Positions 54,796 to 63,957 of a stretch of 64,000 nucleotides of DNA are shown in pieces (position 1 is the first letter of the stretch; each line of letters begins with the position of its first letter). The notes beneath the pieces are model-generated. The model worked only from the letters and a program-made list of their open reading frames with translations. It was not told the origin of the DNA and searched no databases. Source of the stretch: Francisella salimarina (lineage in GTDB: Bacteria > Pseudomonadota > Gammaproteobacteria > Francisellales > Francisellaceae). The stretch covers positions 124,001 through 188,000 of the forward strand of contig NZ_VOJA01000004.1 of NCBI RefSeq assembly GCF_007923265.1. Direction: 5' to 3'. The translations under genes were made by a program, and so were the position numbers.

Positions 54796-56064
54796 ATGAA
54801 TCAGTATTATATATTTGTAATATTATGTGTTATAGCAGCCTTCTCTAGTTACGTTAACTATAGGTATCTTAAATTACCCAAAGCTATTGGGTTAACAGTT
54901 TTGAGTGCTTTGATAGCACTTTTAATTGCACTATTACTTAAGATTGATCACAAATCTTTATTTCCTATTTATACTCTGCTATACAATGTAAATTTTAAGG
55001 AAGTGGTTTTAGAAGTCCTTCTTGGCTATCTTGTTTTTGCATCAGCGATGCACCTAAACTTTGTAGAAATAAAAAGAAACTCGTATGGTATATTTATACT
55101 TTCTAGTTTAGGGGTCGTAATATCTACTTTTACAATAGGTACATTATGCTGGATTGCTGCACCATATATACTGGGGATTCATGTTGACTATGTACGTTGT
55201 CTTATGATTGGTGCTATCTTCTCACCAACGGATCCTGTTACAGTATTTGACGTATTTAAGAAAAATACAAATGTACCAAAGAAAGTAAAAACGATCTTAT
55301 CAGGAGAGGCACTATTTAATGACGTATTCTCGATTGTCTTATTTTTATTTTTTCTATCTATTGTTGTAGATGGTAAGCAAAATACAGGCTCGGTAACGCT
55401 TCTCTTTATGTTTGCACAAGATATTTTGGGCGGTGCTTTACTAGGTGCTCTTCTAGGATACTTAGCAAAAACATTAATGAGTAGATTAGATGATGGATAT
55501 ACACTTATTATAGTCTCTCTTGCATTTGTTAGTTTTGGCTCTTGGTTTGCGACATACTTAAATGTTTCCGAGGCTGTAGCTATGGCTATAACAGGTATTG
55601 TTATAGGGAATTCTCGACCACAAGAACGAGTGTCTGTAGAGTCAAAGGCTATCCTTACTAACTTTTGGATGGTTATCGACGAGCTTCTTAATGCTTTTTT
55701 ATTCGTATTAGTTGGTATCGAGATACTTGAGATGAATCCTTCTTGGTATTTTATCGCGGCAGGAGTTGTTGTTTTCGTTATCTCTGTTATTGCTAGATAC
55801 AGTAGTGTGATTATTTCTCTATTTCTCACTGAAAGGAAGAAGCATGTAGACTTTTGGAGGAATAATCTTATTATCACATGGGCTGGGCTGAGAGGGGGAG
55901 TTTCTATAGCATTAGCCTTATCTATACCGTTAGCCCATAGAGAGACAAATTCATTCTCGATTGTTTATATTGCTGTTTTCTTATCAATATTTATACAGGG
56001 AGTGACCTTTAAAAAACTTCTTGGTAGATTGTATAACAATAAGGTGGCTTACTCAAAATCTTAA
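54796..56064 (+). CDS. CPA1-type Na+/H+ antiporter, NhaP-like (copy 1)
   Basis: Inner-membrane cation/proton antiporter with about 12 helices. Family motifs: SPTDPVTVFDVFKK near residue 150, GEALFNDVFSIVLF near 175, and TWAGLRGGVSIALALSIPL near 360, where the Asp and Asn of FND are the usual ion-handling region. GGAG lies about 7 bases before the ATG. It is the first of two paralogues in tandem, with the same start (FVxLCVIAAxSSY). Confidence 0.9.
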   Translation: MNQYYIFVILCVIAAFSSYVNYRYLKLPKAIGLTVLSALIALLIALLLKIDHKSLFPIYTLLYNVNFKEVVLEVLLGYLVFASAMHLNFVEIKRNSYGIFILSSLGVVISTFTIGTLCWIAAPYILGIHVDYVRCLMIGAIFSPTDPVTVFDVFKKNTNVPKKVKTILSGEALFNDVFSIVLFLFFLSIVVDGKQNTGSVTLLFMFAQDILGGALLGALLGYLAKTLMSRLDDGYTLIIVSLAFVSFGSWFATYLNVSEAVAMAITGIVIGNSRPQERVSVESKAILTNFWMVIDELLNAFLFVLVGIEILEMNPSWYFIAAGVVVFVISVIARYSSVIISLFLTERKKHVDFWRNNLIITWAGLRGGVSIALALSIPLAHRETNSFSIVYIAVFLSIFIQGVTFKKLLGRLYNNKVAYSKS

Positions 56065-56180
56065 TATATTACCTTTTTCTAAGGGGCTTTATATTTGGGG
56101 ATTAAGATACATATGAGGCTAATTAACAAGTATAATAAGTTGCAAAATTGTTAGTTGTTCAACTAGAGAGGTGCTTGATT

Positions 56181-57431
56181 TTGAGCTTATATTCATTGTT
56201 TGTTTTGCTTTGTGTTATAGCAGCATATTCAAGTTATTTTAATTTAAGGTTTTTAGGCTTACCTAAAGCTATAGGTCTTACAGCCCTTAGTGCTTTTATA
56301 TCATTATCATTATTGGTGTTGATAAAACTAGAGCCAAATTTCTTTTCACCGGTATATGATATGCTTGATAGTGTTAATTTTAAGACATTGGTGTTAAAGG
56401 TACTTTTAGGCTACCTTCTTTTTGCATCAGCAATGCATTTGGACTTTTCAAAAATTAGGAAATTTTCATTACCGATAGCTGTTTTATCTAGTCTTGGTGT
56501 CGTTGTTACGGCCTTTATAATGGGTACACTTTGTTGGTTTATGGCTCCTTTAGTTGTAGGTGTTAATATTAGCTATGTGCATTGCTTGATGGTGGGGGCG
56601 GTATTGTCACCTACGGATCCTGTTACAGTGTTTGCTGTATTTAAATCAACAAAGGCTGTTCCTGAGAAGGTTAAGGCGATACTATCTGGCGAAGCTATAT
56701 TCAATGATGTGTTTTCTATAGTACTATTCTTAATTTTGCTGTCGATAATCACCAACTCTAATCAAAATGTTAGTATCAGTGAGTTCGTAATAATGCTTTT
56801 TCAAGAAGGAGCTGGAGGTATTGTTTTAGGTATGATACTTGGCTTCTTTGGTGCTCGATTGATGTCTAATTCTGATGATACCCATACGCTTATAATCATG
56901 TCATTAGCAATAGTTAGTGTGGGTTCATGGCTTGCAACTAGAATAGAAGTCTCTGAGCCTTTAGCAATGGTGGTTTGTGGTATAGTGATTGGCAACTCTA
57001 AGCCCCGGGGTGAGATTTCTGAAGAGTCAAGAAAGGGGCTCTCAAGTTTTTGGGCAATTGTCGATGAACTCTTGAATACCTTTCTGTTTGTGTTAATTGG
57101 AATAGTAGCTCTAAAAATGTCTTTTTCAGTTAATGTTTTAATAGCAGGAGTTATATTGTTTATTATAGCGCTTGTTGCTCGCTATTTGAGTGTTATTTTT
57201 TCTATGTTTTTGGTTGATAGATCTACCAAAAATCAATTTTGGAAAAATGGCTTTGTTATAACGTGGGCAGGTCTAAGAGGTGGGGTGTCCATAGCTTTAG
57301 CTTTGACAATACCTATTGAGTACAGGAGTGATCACGCATCATCAATAGTTTATATAGCAGTGTTACTATCAATATTTATACAAGGAGTTTCTTTTAGAAA
57401 AGTTTTAGATAAAGCGTATGCCAAAAAATAA
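56181..57431 (+). CDS. CPA1-type Na+/H+ antiporter, NhaP-like (copy 2)
   Basis: Paralogue of the gene upstream, 117 bp away, with SPTDPVTVFAVFK, GEAIFNDVFSIVLF and TWAGLRGGVSIALALTIP conserved. A TTG at 56148 begins the open frame, but TTG at 56181 is preferred: GAGAGG lies nine bases before it, and only then does the N-terminus align with copy 1 (MSLYSLFVLLCVIAA against MNQYYIFVILCVIAA). Divergence between the copies is considerable, so this is an old duplication, with possibly different ions or pH ranges. Confidence 0.9.
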   Translation: MSLYSLFVLLCVIAAYSSYFNLRFLGLPKAIGLTALSAFISLSLLVLIKLEPNFFSPVYDMLDSVNFKTLVLKVLLGYLLFASAMHLDFSKIRKFSLPIAVLSSLGVVVTAFIMGTLCWFMAPLVVGVNISYVHCLMVGAVLSPTDPVTVFAVFKSTKAVPEKVKAILSGEAIFNDVFSIVLFLILLSIITNSNQNVSISEFVIMLFQEGAGGIVLGMILGFFGARLMSNSDDTHTLIIMSLAIVSVGSWLATRIEVSEPLAMVVCGIVIGNSKPRGEISEESRKGLSSFWAIVDELLNTFLFVLIGIVALKMSFSVNVLIAGVILFIIALVARYLSVIFSMFLVDRSTKNQFWKNGFVITWAGLRGGVSIALALTIPIEYRSDHASSIVYIAVLLSIFIQGVSFRKVLDKAYAKK

Positions 57432-57439
57432 CTACTAAT

Positions 57440-59137
57440 TTAGCCGTACATTTCTTTTAAGTGGCTGTTGAAGAAATCAAGTGCATTACCATAATCATAC
57501 TTGCCTATAATAATTTCTATATATACACCGCTCTTATGTTCTCTAGCTTCTTTGAATGCTTGTGCTAGTTCTTCACCTGTTTTCACTTTGATTGTTAGCC
57601 AATCACTACAGCCAAAAGCTTTAGGTAAATCTTTATAGTTTAATTGAGCGAGATCATCATAGCTTGGATCAGGGTCTAACTCTAACGCTCTTTCGACCAT
57701 AAAACCATCATTGTTTATGCATAATATAATAGGGTTTATTTTATATCTTCCCATTACTCCTATTTCATTAAGTGTTAGTTGATGAGATCCCTCACCTGTA
57801 ATTAATACTGTTCTAGAATCAGGATTAGCTAGTGCTACGCCAAGAGTAGCTGGTGTTGCCCAACCAATAGAGCCCCATAACGTTTGATTATGATATTTTA
57901 CACCTTCAGGTAAAGGTAATTTTGGCATATTAAGAGAAGATGAGCCCGTTTCTACCACAAGATTATCTGTGTTTTTTAAGAATTTTAGAACTTGAGTGTA
58001 TAGCACGCTAAGCGTTAGGTTTTCTTGTGTTGTTGGAGTATCCTGTATTGTCATTCTGGAGTATTTAGGACGATAGTTTATGCTATCAGCTTTTTCTAAT
58101 AAAGCATCAAGTAGCTCTGATAAATAGATATCAGTTAGATAAGTCTTTTTATCTTCGACAAATAAAGGGCCTAAATTCAGAACCTTATCTAAGTCCAAAT
58201 TATTAGTAAATCCAGCAGTGTTAAAGTCAGACCATAGTGCGTCGCCTAAATTAATTACAAGATCAGCGTCTTCAAGTATCTCGGCTGTATTTGTGTCTGA
58301 TAATAAACCAGCATAGAATCCTATATAGTTAGGATGTGTTTCAGATATCACGCTCTTATCATGAGGCATAATAGCAAAAGGGATGTTTAACTTTTCTATG
58401 AGTTTGATAGCTTTCTCGGTTACACCAAATCTGTCTAATTTAATAGCAGGGATAGCAACAACTTTTTTAGCCTTATTTAGGCGCTCTAACACTAGGTTTA
58501 CAGCTAGCTCAAGCTGCTGAGGATTGGTCTTTAGATAACTGCAGTCTATATTATCTGGTGTTATGTCTGTGACAGGACGATTGCCACCATCTAATGAAAC
58601 ACTTATATAGGCGGGTTTACGGTATTTGAATGCTTCTGCTATGACTCTATTCATTTCTCTGCGAGCGTTTTCAGGGGTGATGACCGCTGAGACACAGGCT
58701 GCAGAAGCTGATAAGTCAAAGAAGTTTCCAAAAACGCCATCTCCCAATGTATGGTGAACTTGCTTTTTCTTTCCAACCGCTGCATCATTTGGACTACCAA
58801 CTAAGTGAAAAACAACTAAGTTCTCTGCTTTTGAGCCCATGACACCATTTAGAGCGCTCAATTCACCAACAGCATAAGTAGTACATAAGATAGCGGCTCC
58901 ATTAACTCTGGCAAAACCATCTGCAGCATAGCTAGCATTAAGCTCGTTAGCATTTACGATATTATTAAGTTTTGGATTATTGATAAGTGCGTGGTCTAGT
59001 GCAAACGCAAAATCACCAGGTACGGAGAATGAATGATCTATTCCCAAATCGACTAATCTAGATACTACATATTCAGCCACATTAGTAGCATCTTTAACAG
59101 TATCGAAAACTTTTTTACCATTAATATTCATACTCAT
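57440..59137 (-). CDS. Thiamine-diphosphate 2-oxo acid decarboxylase (pyruvate/indolepyruvate type)
   Basis: Decarboxylates a 2-oxo acid to an aldehyde. Seen: the cofactor-activating Glu in NANELNASYAADGFAR near residue 65, the His pair of the PDC group in VHHTLGDG near 127, and the C-terminal ThDP/Mg motif GEGSHQLTLNEIG to CINNDGF. These fit the PDC/IPDC/KDC family of 550-565 aa rather than acetolactate synthase. Pyruvate, indolepyruvate or a branched-chain oxo acid cannot be separated without the pocket residues being compared. GAGGG lies upstream of the ATG. It converges on nhaP copy 2. Confidence 0.88.
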   Translation of the reverse strand: MSMNINGKKVFDTVKDATNVAEYVVSRLVDLGIDHSFSVPGDFAFALDHALINNPKLNNIVNANELNASYAADGFARVNGAAILCTTYAVGELSALNGVMGSKAENLVVFHLVGSPNDAAVGKKKQVHHTLGDGVFGNFFDLSASAACVSAVITPENARREMNRVIAEAFKYRKPAYISVSLDGGNRPVTDITPDNIDCSYLKTNPQQLELAVNLVLERLNKAKKVVAIPAIKLDRFGVTEKAIKLIEKLNIPFAIMPHDKSVISETHPNYIGFYAGLLSDTNTAEILEDADLVINLGDALWSDFNTAGFTNNLDLDKVLNLGPLFVEDKKTYLTDIYLSELLDALLEKADSINYRPKYSRMTIQDTPTTQENLTLSVLYTQVLKFLKNTDNLVVETGSSSLNMPKLPLPEGVKYHNQTLWGSIGWATPATLGVALANPDSRTVLITGEGSHQLTLNEIGVMGRYKINPIILCINNDGFMVERALELDPDPSYDDLAQLNYKDLPKAFGCSDWLTIKVKTGEELAQAFKEAREHKSGVYIEIIIGKYDYGNALDFFNSHLKEMYG

Positions 59138-59298
59138 AAATCCCTCTTTTAGTTAAAATAAATTTTGAAATTACTTTCAGCATATCTTTTGCTTATATGT
59201 ATAGCAATAATTTGATAACTATATTTTTTAAAAAAACGGTAACTTGAATTAAGATGTGATTTTAGAGTGATTTTTGTGCAAGATATTGACTTGGTATT

Positions 59299-59655
59299 TT
59301 AAGATTCTCTTTTTGCAAAGGTGTATTTTTTGACTATTTTGCCACCAATTAGATGTTTTTGAATGATTTTTTCTAGAACCTCTGGAGTGCAGGAGTGATA
59401 CCAGACATTATCAGGTTGTACTACTGCTATTGGGCCATTTTGGCAAACTCTTAGGCAGTATGTCTTTGATCTATAGATATGGCCATTTTGTGATAATTTT
59501 AGCTCTTGGAGTCTCTTCTTTAGGTATTCCCAAGATTTCAGTGAAACATCGCCGGCACAGCATTTTTGTCTTTCTTGATCACAACATAGGAATATGTGTT
59601 TTTCAATATTGTCTAAGCCTAGTTTTTTTGCTTTGGTTTCAAGTGATACTGACAT
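59299..59655 (-). CDS. Thioredoxin-like [2Fe-2S] ferredoxin
   Basis: A 118-aa cytosolic protein with cysteines at 24, 25, 32, 33, 67, 71 and 89. The arrangement [12 protein letters not shown], then [13 protein letters not shown], is that of the (2Fe-2S) ferredoxin domain with thioredoxin fold found in NuoE-like and standalone proteins, where a C-x(7-10)-C and C-x3-C set binds the cluster. Its redox partner is not evident. It diverges from sppA. Confidence 0.85.
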   Translation of the reverse strand: MSVSLETKAKKLGLDNIEKHIFLCCDQERQKCCAGDVSLKSWEYLKKRLQELKLSQNGHIYRSKTYCLRVCQNGPIAVVQPDNVWYHSCTPEVLEKIIQKHLIGGKIVKKYTFAKRES

Positions 59656-59742
59656 TTTAGTTACCCTTAAATTTAAACAGTATAATTTTATTACAAATAG
59701 ATTTAAAATTGTTGAGAAAATATTAACAAATATGGAGATAAA

Positions 59743-60666
59743 ATGGAAAATAACATTTCCAAAGAGACGCTAGAAAAGTTAGCTCAAGCTTATCTAAAAG
59801 ATATCAAAAGTAAGAGACGTTGGAAGTTTTTTACTAGAGCTCTAGTTATTTTGGTTGTTTTAGTTATGATTATACCTGGCTTATTTAGCTCATCAAAAGA
59901 GCTTACATCTCACATAGGGTTAGTCAAAGTTGATGGTGTAATAGCCGAAGATGCCGAGGCAAATGCAGAAAGGATTAATAAAAGTTTAGATGATGCCTAT
60001 GCTAGTAAGGCGGTTAAAGGTGTGATCGTTGAAATAAATAGTCCTGGAGGCTCACCTGTACAATCTGACGAAATATATTCTCATATGAGGTATCTGCAGA
60101 AAAAATACCCAAATATACCTATGTATGCTGTATGTACAGATGTTTGTGCAAGTGGAGGATACTATATTGCTGCCGGTGCAAAAGATATCTATGCTAATAA
60201 AATGACAATTGTTGGTTCAATAGGTGTTATAGGTAGTGGTTTTGGCTTTACTGGGCTTATGGATAAACTAGGTATAGAGCGTAGAACATACACATCAGGC
60301 TCTAATAAGGACTTTCTAGATCCTTTTTCTCCAAAAAGACCAGAGCAAACAGCACAATTTAATAAGCTCTTGGATGAAACGCATCAAGTATTTATAGAGG
60401 CTGTTGAGCAATCAAGAGGTGACAGATTGAAAGATAAAGCTATGAATACAACATTTTCGGGAGAGCCTTTTAGTGGTATTCAAGCAAAAAATATGGGGCT
60501 GATTGATGGTTTTGCGTCAGTCAGTCAAATTAAACGTGATAAGTTTAACAATATAGATATTGTTGACTATACACAGCCATTAGACTTTTTGACAGCAGTG
60601 TCAAATAAGTTGGGAAATAGTGTTTATTATAAGGCGCTTTCAGAAACAAGCTTTAGTCTAAAATAA
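59743..60666 (+). CDS. sppA: Signal peptide peptidase SppA (36K type)
   Basis: Membrane-anchored S49 protease that cleaves remnant signal peptides. One N-terminal membrane helix (residues about 33-49) precedes a periplasmic domain with catalytic Ser137 in [12 protein letters not shown] and Lys189 in [11 protein letters not shown], 52 residues apart as in the single-domain Bacillus enzyme. Length 307 aa fits that type. GGAG lies before the start. Skp follows downstream but has its own promoter. Confidence 0.92.
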   Translation: MENNISKETLEKLAQAYLKDIKSKRRWKFFTRALVILVVLVMIIPGLFSSSKELTSHIGLVKVDGVIAEDAEANAERINKSLDDAYASKAVKGVIVEINSPGGSPVQSDEIYSHMRYLQKKYPNIPMYAVCTDVCASGGYYIAAGAKDIYANKMTIVGSIGVIGSGFGFTGLMDKLGIERRTYTSGSNKDFLDPFSPKRPEQTAQFNKLLDETHQVFIEAVEQSRGDRLKDKAMNTTFSGEPFSGIQAKNMGLIDGFASVSQIKRDKFNNIDIVDYTQPLDFLTAVSNKLGNSVYYKALSETSFSLK

Positions 60667-60678
60667 ATACATTAAGTG

Positions 60679-60707
60679 TTGAAACATATAATAACCATGA
60701 TTATAAT
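60679..60707 (+). promoter_or_regulatory. Sigma-70 promoter for the Skp-like gene
   Basis: TTGAAA (60679-60684) and a perfect TATAAT (60702-60707) are 17 bases apart, placing the start near 60714, about 45 bases before the ATG at 60758. Confidence 0.7.
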
Positions 60708-60757
60708 CGATATTATACTAAGTTTTCTAAACTAAACATAACTAAGGAATGGAAATT

Positions 60758-61297
60758 ATGAAAAAGACTATATTAGGTGCAATGATCGCTGGTGGTCTAA
60801 TGGTATCTGCAACTACTGCTATGGCTGGTGGAGTAGGTTTTGCTAATGTTCAAGATATCTTTGAGACTTCACCTTTAGGTAAAGCGAAAGTTACTGCTGA
60901 TGAGAAGAAATTGAAACCACAAATGGATCAACTTAAGCAAAACATCACATCTTTACAACAAAAAGTAAATGCTTATACTGAAGAAAAAGATGATGTTCAA
61001 GCAGATGATTCTAAAGGTGATACTAAAGATGCTCAAGCAGCTGATAAGGTAGAAGGTCAAGATAAACAACAAGCTCAGGCTGATCTTGAGAAAGCAATGA
61101 GAGAATACCAAGATCTAATGAATCAAGTTCAAAAAATGGCTTCTGATGATGCTGATGCATTCAAAGATGCTTTGACTAAAGCTTCTGCGCAAGTTGCTAA
61201 AGATAAGCAATTAGATGCTATCTTACCTGCTGAAATGAGCCTATATAATGTTGATAGTATTGATGTAACTAAAGATGTTATTGCTAAAATGCAATAA
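60758..61297 (+). CDS. OmpH/Skp-family periplasmic chaperone-like protein
   Basis: A signal peptide (MKKTILGAMIAGGLMVSA, ending ATTAMA) leads to the Skp-type start GVGFANVQDIFETSPLGKA, followed by long charged helices with coiled-coil pattern (about residues 45-150). The family is a trimeric chaperone for outer-membrane proteins. The linker around residues 80-105 is very acidic and Gln/Asp-rich. An earlier ATG at 60749 overlaps AAGGA, so ATG at 60758 is preferred, with AAGGA 9 bases upstream. Length 179 aa. Confidence 0.85.
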   Translation: MKKTILGAMIAGGLMVSATTAMAGGVGFANVQDIFETSPLGKAKVTADEKKLKPQMDQLKQNITSLQQKVNAYTEEKDDVQADDSKGDTKDAQAADKVEGQDKQQAQADLEKAMREYQDLMNQVQKMASDDADAFKDALTKASAQVAKDKQLDAILPAEMSLYNVDSIDVTKDVIAKMQ

Positions 61298-61447
61298 TTT
61301 AGTCTCTGTAATGTAATTCTAATATATTTTTTCTGGTATCTCTTTTAAACTTATAACAATTAAAAGTCGCTTTTTTTTAACTATAAAGCTATGTATAATC
61401 TTAGCTTAGATGTCAATAATATTTAAATAAAAAAGAAAATTCAAATT

Positions 61448-61870
61448 ATGGAAAATTTAGGCTATTTTGTATCGCAAAACTTATTGTTTTGTTTGTCTTT
61501 TATACTTCTGTTAGCAATTTATATAATTTTTGAGCTGACTCAAACTAAAAAAGCTCAATATACTTTGTCTGTTGCGGATGCTGTTATTACTGTAAATAGA
61601 GGTAAAGGCGTATACCTAGATACAAGAGATCAAGAGAGTTTTACGAGTGCTCATATAATTGGGGCTCATAATATCAAGTTAGAAGAAATTGCTCAAAAGC
61701 ATAAAAAGTTAGCTAAGTACAAGTCTAAGCCTATAGTTATATATGGAGACGGTGCCGAAAAAGCAATGCATGAGTTACGCAAAGAAGGCTTTGAACAAGT
61801 TTTTGTACTTAAAGGTGGTCTATCAGCATGGCTACAGGCAAGTTACCCTGTTAAATCATTATCAAAATAA
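61448..61870 (+). CDS. Membrane-anchored rhodanese-like protein lacking the catalytic cysteine (YibN-like)
   Basis: One N-terminal membrane helix (residues about 10-30) and a rhodanese domain with [20 protein letters not shown] and [10 protein letters not shown]. The active-site loop after the IVIY strand reads GDGAEKAM, so the Cys of the C-x-x-G-x-R loop is missing; the only Cys (15) is in the membrane helix. It is probably not a sulfurtransferase and may only bind partners. It is 19 bp upstream of secB, the usual position of yibN. Confidence 0.88.
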   Translation: MENLGYFVSQNLLFCLSFILLLAIYIIFELTQTKKAQYTLSVADAVITVNRGKGVYLDTRDQESFTSAHIIGAHNIKLEEIAQKHKKLAKYKSKPIVIYGDGAEKAMHELRKEGFEQVFVLKGGLSAWLQASYPVKSLSK

Positions 61871-61889
61871 AAATATTAAGGATCATAGA

Positions 61890-62339
61890 ATGGATCAGCA
61901 AGCACAACCACAGTTTCAAATTCAAAAAGTTTATGTAAAGGATATGTCTTTCTCTATTCCTAATTCTGATAAAATCTGGACTACAGCATGGAAGCCAGAG
62001 TTGCATACAGATCTGAAAATCGAAGCGACACAACTACCAGAAGAAAATACTTATGAAAGTATTTTAACTCTTGAAGTGAAGGTTGAAAATGAAGGTGTGG
62101 TTGCTTTTGAGGCAGAGGTTAAGCAAGCAGGTATTTTTACAGTATCAAATATGCAAGAGGCTCAAATTGAGCATGCAAAAAAAGCATTTTGCCCAAATAT
62201 TTTGTACCATTATGCACGTGAAGCTATTTCTGATTTAGTCAGTAGTGGCGGTTTCCCTCAGCTTTGTTTATCAGCTGTGAATTTTGATGCTATGTATCAG
62301 GATTCATTAGAAAAGCCTGTCGATGATAAGCAACACTAA
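61890..62339 (+). CDS. secB: Protein-export chaperone SecB
   Basis: Tetrameric chaperone that holds precursors unfolded and delivers them to SecA. Seen: [17 protein letters not shown] at the start, and the [20 protein letters not shown] helix followed by [17 protein letters not shown]. The frame opens far upstream at 61743 inside the rhodanese gene; ATG at 61890 is right, with AAGGAT seven bases upstream, and gives 149 aa, the normal size. Confidence 0.97.
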   Translation: MDQQAQPQFQIQKVYVKDMSFSIPNSDKIWTTAWKPELHTDLKIEATQLPEENTYESILTLEVKVENEGVVAFEAEVKQAGIFTVSNMQEAQIEHAKKAFCPNILYHYAREAISDLVSSGGFPQLCLSAVNFDAMYQDSLEKPVDDKQH

Positions 62340-62365
62340 GATTACAATAGGAGTTTGAGTTAGTT

Positions 62366-63439
62366 ATGAGTAAAGAAAAAGCTCTAGAGTCAGCGCTCTC
62401 ACAGATTGAGAAGCAGTTTGGTAAAGGCTCTATTATGAGATTGGGTGATCAAGAGACAGCTCATGATATAGATGTCATCCCTTCAGGTATTATTGCTCTT
62501 GATGTTGCATTGGGCATAGGAGGATATCCTAAAGGGCGTATTATTGAAATATATGGACATGAATCATCTGGTAAGACTACGCTTACTCTCTTAGCAATTG
62601 CACAGTGCCAAAAACAAGGTGGTACAGCAGCCTTTGTTGATGCAGAACATGCTCTAGATCCTAAGTATGCTAAGCTTTTGGGTGTAAATGTAGATGATCT
62701 GATAGTTTCTCAGCCAGATACCGGTGAGCAGGCATTAGAGATTGCAGATATGTTAGTTCGTTCTGGAGGAGTTGATATTGTAGTAATAGACTCTGTTGCA
62801 GCACTCACTCCTAAGGCAGAGATTGAAGGTGATATGGGAGACTCTCACATGGGCCTTCAGGCAAGACTAATGTCTCAAGCGCTTAGAAAATTAACAGCAA
62901 ATATCAAACGCTCAAACACTTTGGTAATGTTCATTAACCAAATACGTATGAAAATCGGGGTAATGTTTGGCAATCCTGAAACTACCACTGGTGGTAATGC
63001 TCTTAAGTTTTATGCTTCTGTTAGGTTAGAAGTTAGAAAGGGTGGAGCTATTAAAGATGGTGTAGATGTTAATGGTAATGAAATAAAAGTTAAAATTGTT
63101 AAAAATAAGGTTGCTCCTCCATTTAAGCAAGCTGAGTTTGAGCTCATTTATGGAGAAGGTATCTCGCTTGAAGCAGAGCTTATTGACCTTGGTGCTAAAC
63201 ATGGAATTGTAGAGAAGTCTGGCGCTTGGTATAGCTATAAAGGTAAAAAGATTGGTCAAGGTAAAGAAAAATCAAAAGATTACCTTAAAGAAAATACAGT
63301 AGAACGTGATGAGATAGAAAAAGCTCTTTTGGAACTTTTATTGCCACATAAATATGCTGTAGAAGAACAGCCTCAAGAAGAGTCTAAACCTGCAAAGCAA
63401 TCTAAGTCGAAACAAGCTACACAAGATGAGCTTATCTAA
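62366..63439 (+). CDS. recA: Recombinase RecA
   Basis: Forms the filament for homologous recombination and SOS activation. Seen: Walker [14 protein letters not shown] at residues 61-73, MAW-like [21 protein letters not shown], Walker [11 protein letters not shown] and the L2 loop [20 protein letters not shown]. Compared with the usual GPESSGKT, position 65 is His. Length 357 aa with a Lys/Gln-rich C-tail is normal. It overlaps recX by 14 bp. I see no clear LexA-type operator upstream. Confidence 0.97.
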   Translation: MSKEKALESALSQIEKQFGKGSIMRLGDQETAHDIDVIPSGIIALDVALGIGGYPKGRIIEIYGHESSGKTTLTLLAIAQCQKQGGTAAFVDAEHALDPKYAKLLGVNVDDLIVSQPDTGEQALEIADMLVRSGGVDIVVIDSVAALTPKAEIEGDMGDSHMGLQARLMSQALRKLTANIKRSNTLVMFINQIRMKIGVMFGNPETTTGGNALKFYASVRLEVRKGGAIKDGVDVNGNEIKVKIVKNKVAPPFKQAEFELIYGEGISLEAELIDLGAKHGIVEKSGAWYSYKGKKIGQGKEKSKDYLKENTVERDEIEKALLELLLPHKYAVEEQPQEESKPAKQSKSKQATQDELI

Positions 63440-63881
63440 AGAGAAAAATTATCTTTTATATCTACTTGCTAAGCAAGATTATTCCCGCAAACAACTTTCT
63501 GATAAGCTTACGACTCGTGATAATATTTCATGCGATCAAATAGTGGCTCTATTAGATGAGTTTGAAAAGAATAAGTGGCTATCAGATGAGAGATTTGCGC
63601 GAGTGTTTATAATGAGTGAAATTGCTAAGTATCGAGGCAAACGAAGAATTATAAATACAGCTGTTTACCAAAAAGGTTTGTCACAAGAATTAGTAGAGGT
63701 TTTTTTACAAGAGGCTGAGGTCGACTGGATTGATATTTGTCATCAGTGTTTGCATAAGAAATATAAAGATCTAAGTAAGCTACAAAAAGATTTGAAATTA
63801 AAGCAAAAAGCGATTAATTATCTCTTATATAATGGCTTTGATTTTGATGAGATAAATTTTGTAATTAGTGGGAAAATTTAA
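63426..63881 (+). CDS. recX: Regulatory protein RecX
   Basis: Small modulator that caps or inhibits RecA filaments. Helical three-repeat layout: [20 protein letters not shown], then [20 protein letters not shown] and [14 protein letters not shown]; the [10 protein letters not shown] motif is highly characteristic. Length 151 aa is normal. It starts within the end of recA, the common arrangement, so it is produced from the recA transcript. Confidence 0.93.
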   Translation: MSLSKEKNYLLYLLAKQDYSRKQLSDKLTTRDNISCDQIVALLDEFEKNKWLSDERFARVFIMSEIAKYRGKRRIINTAVYQKGLSQELVEVFLQEAEVDWIDICHQCLHKKYKDLSKLQKDLKLKQKAINYLLYNGFDFDEINFVISGKI

Positions 63882-63957
63882 GTAGATAAGTTTTATTCTT
63901 AAACTTTTTTACTGTAAGCTTTATTATTAGAAATATTAAAAAATATAGGAGTTAAAG

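Noticed and set aside
55188-55877. 229-codon minus-strand frame inside the first NhaP gene
   Set aside because: The opposite strand holds all expected antiporter motifs over the same stretch; the minus frame has composition typical of antisense of membrane helices (Ser/Thr/Ile-rich) and no start signals.
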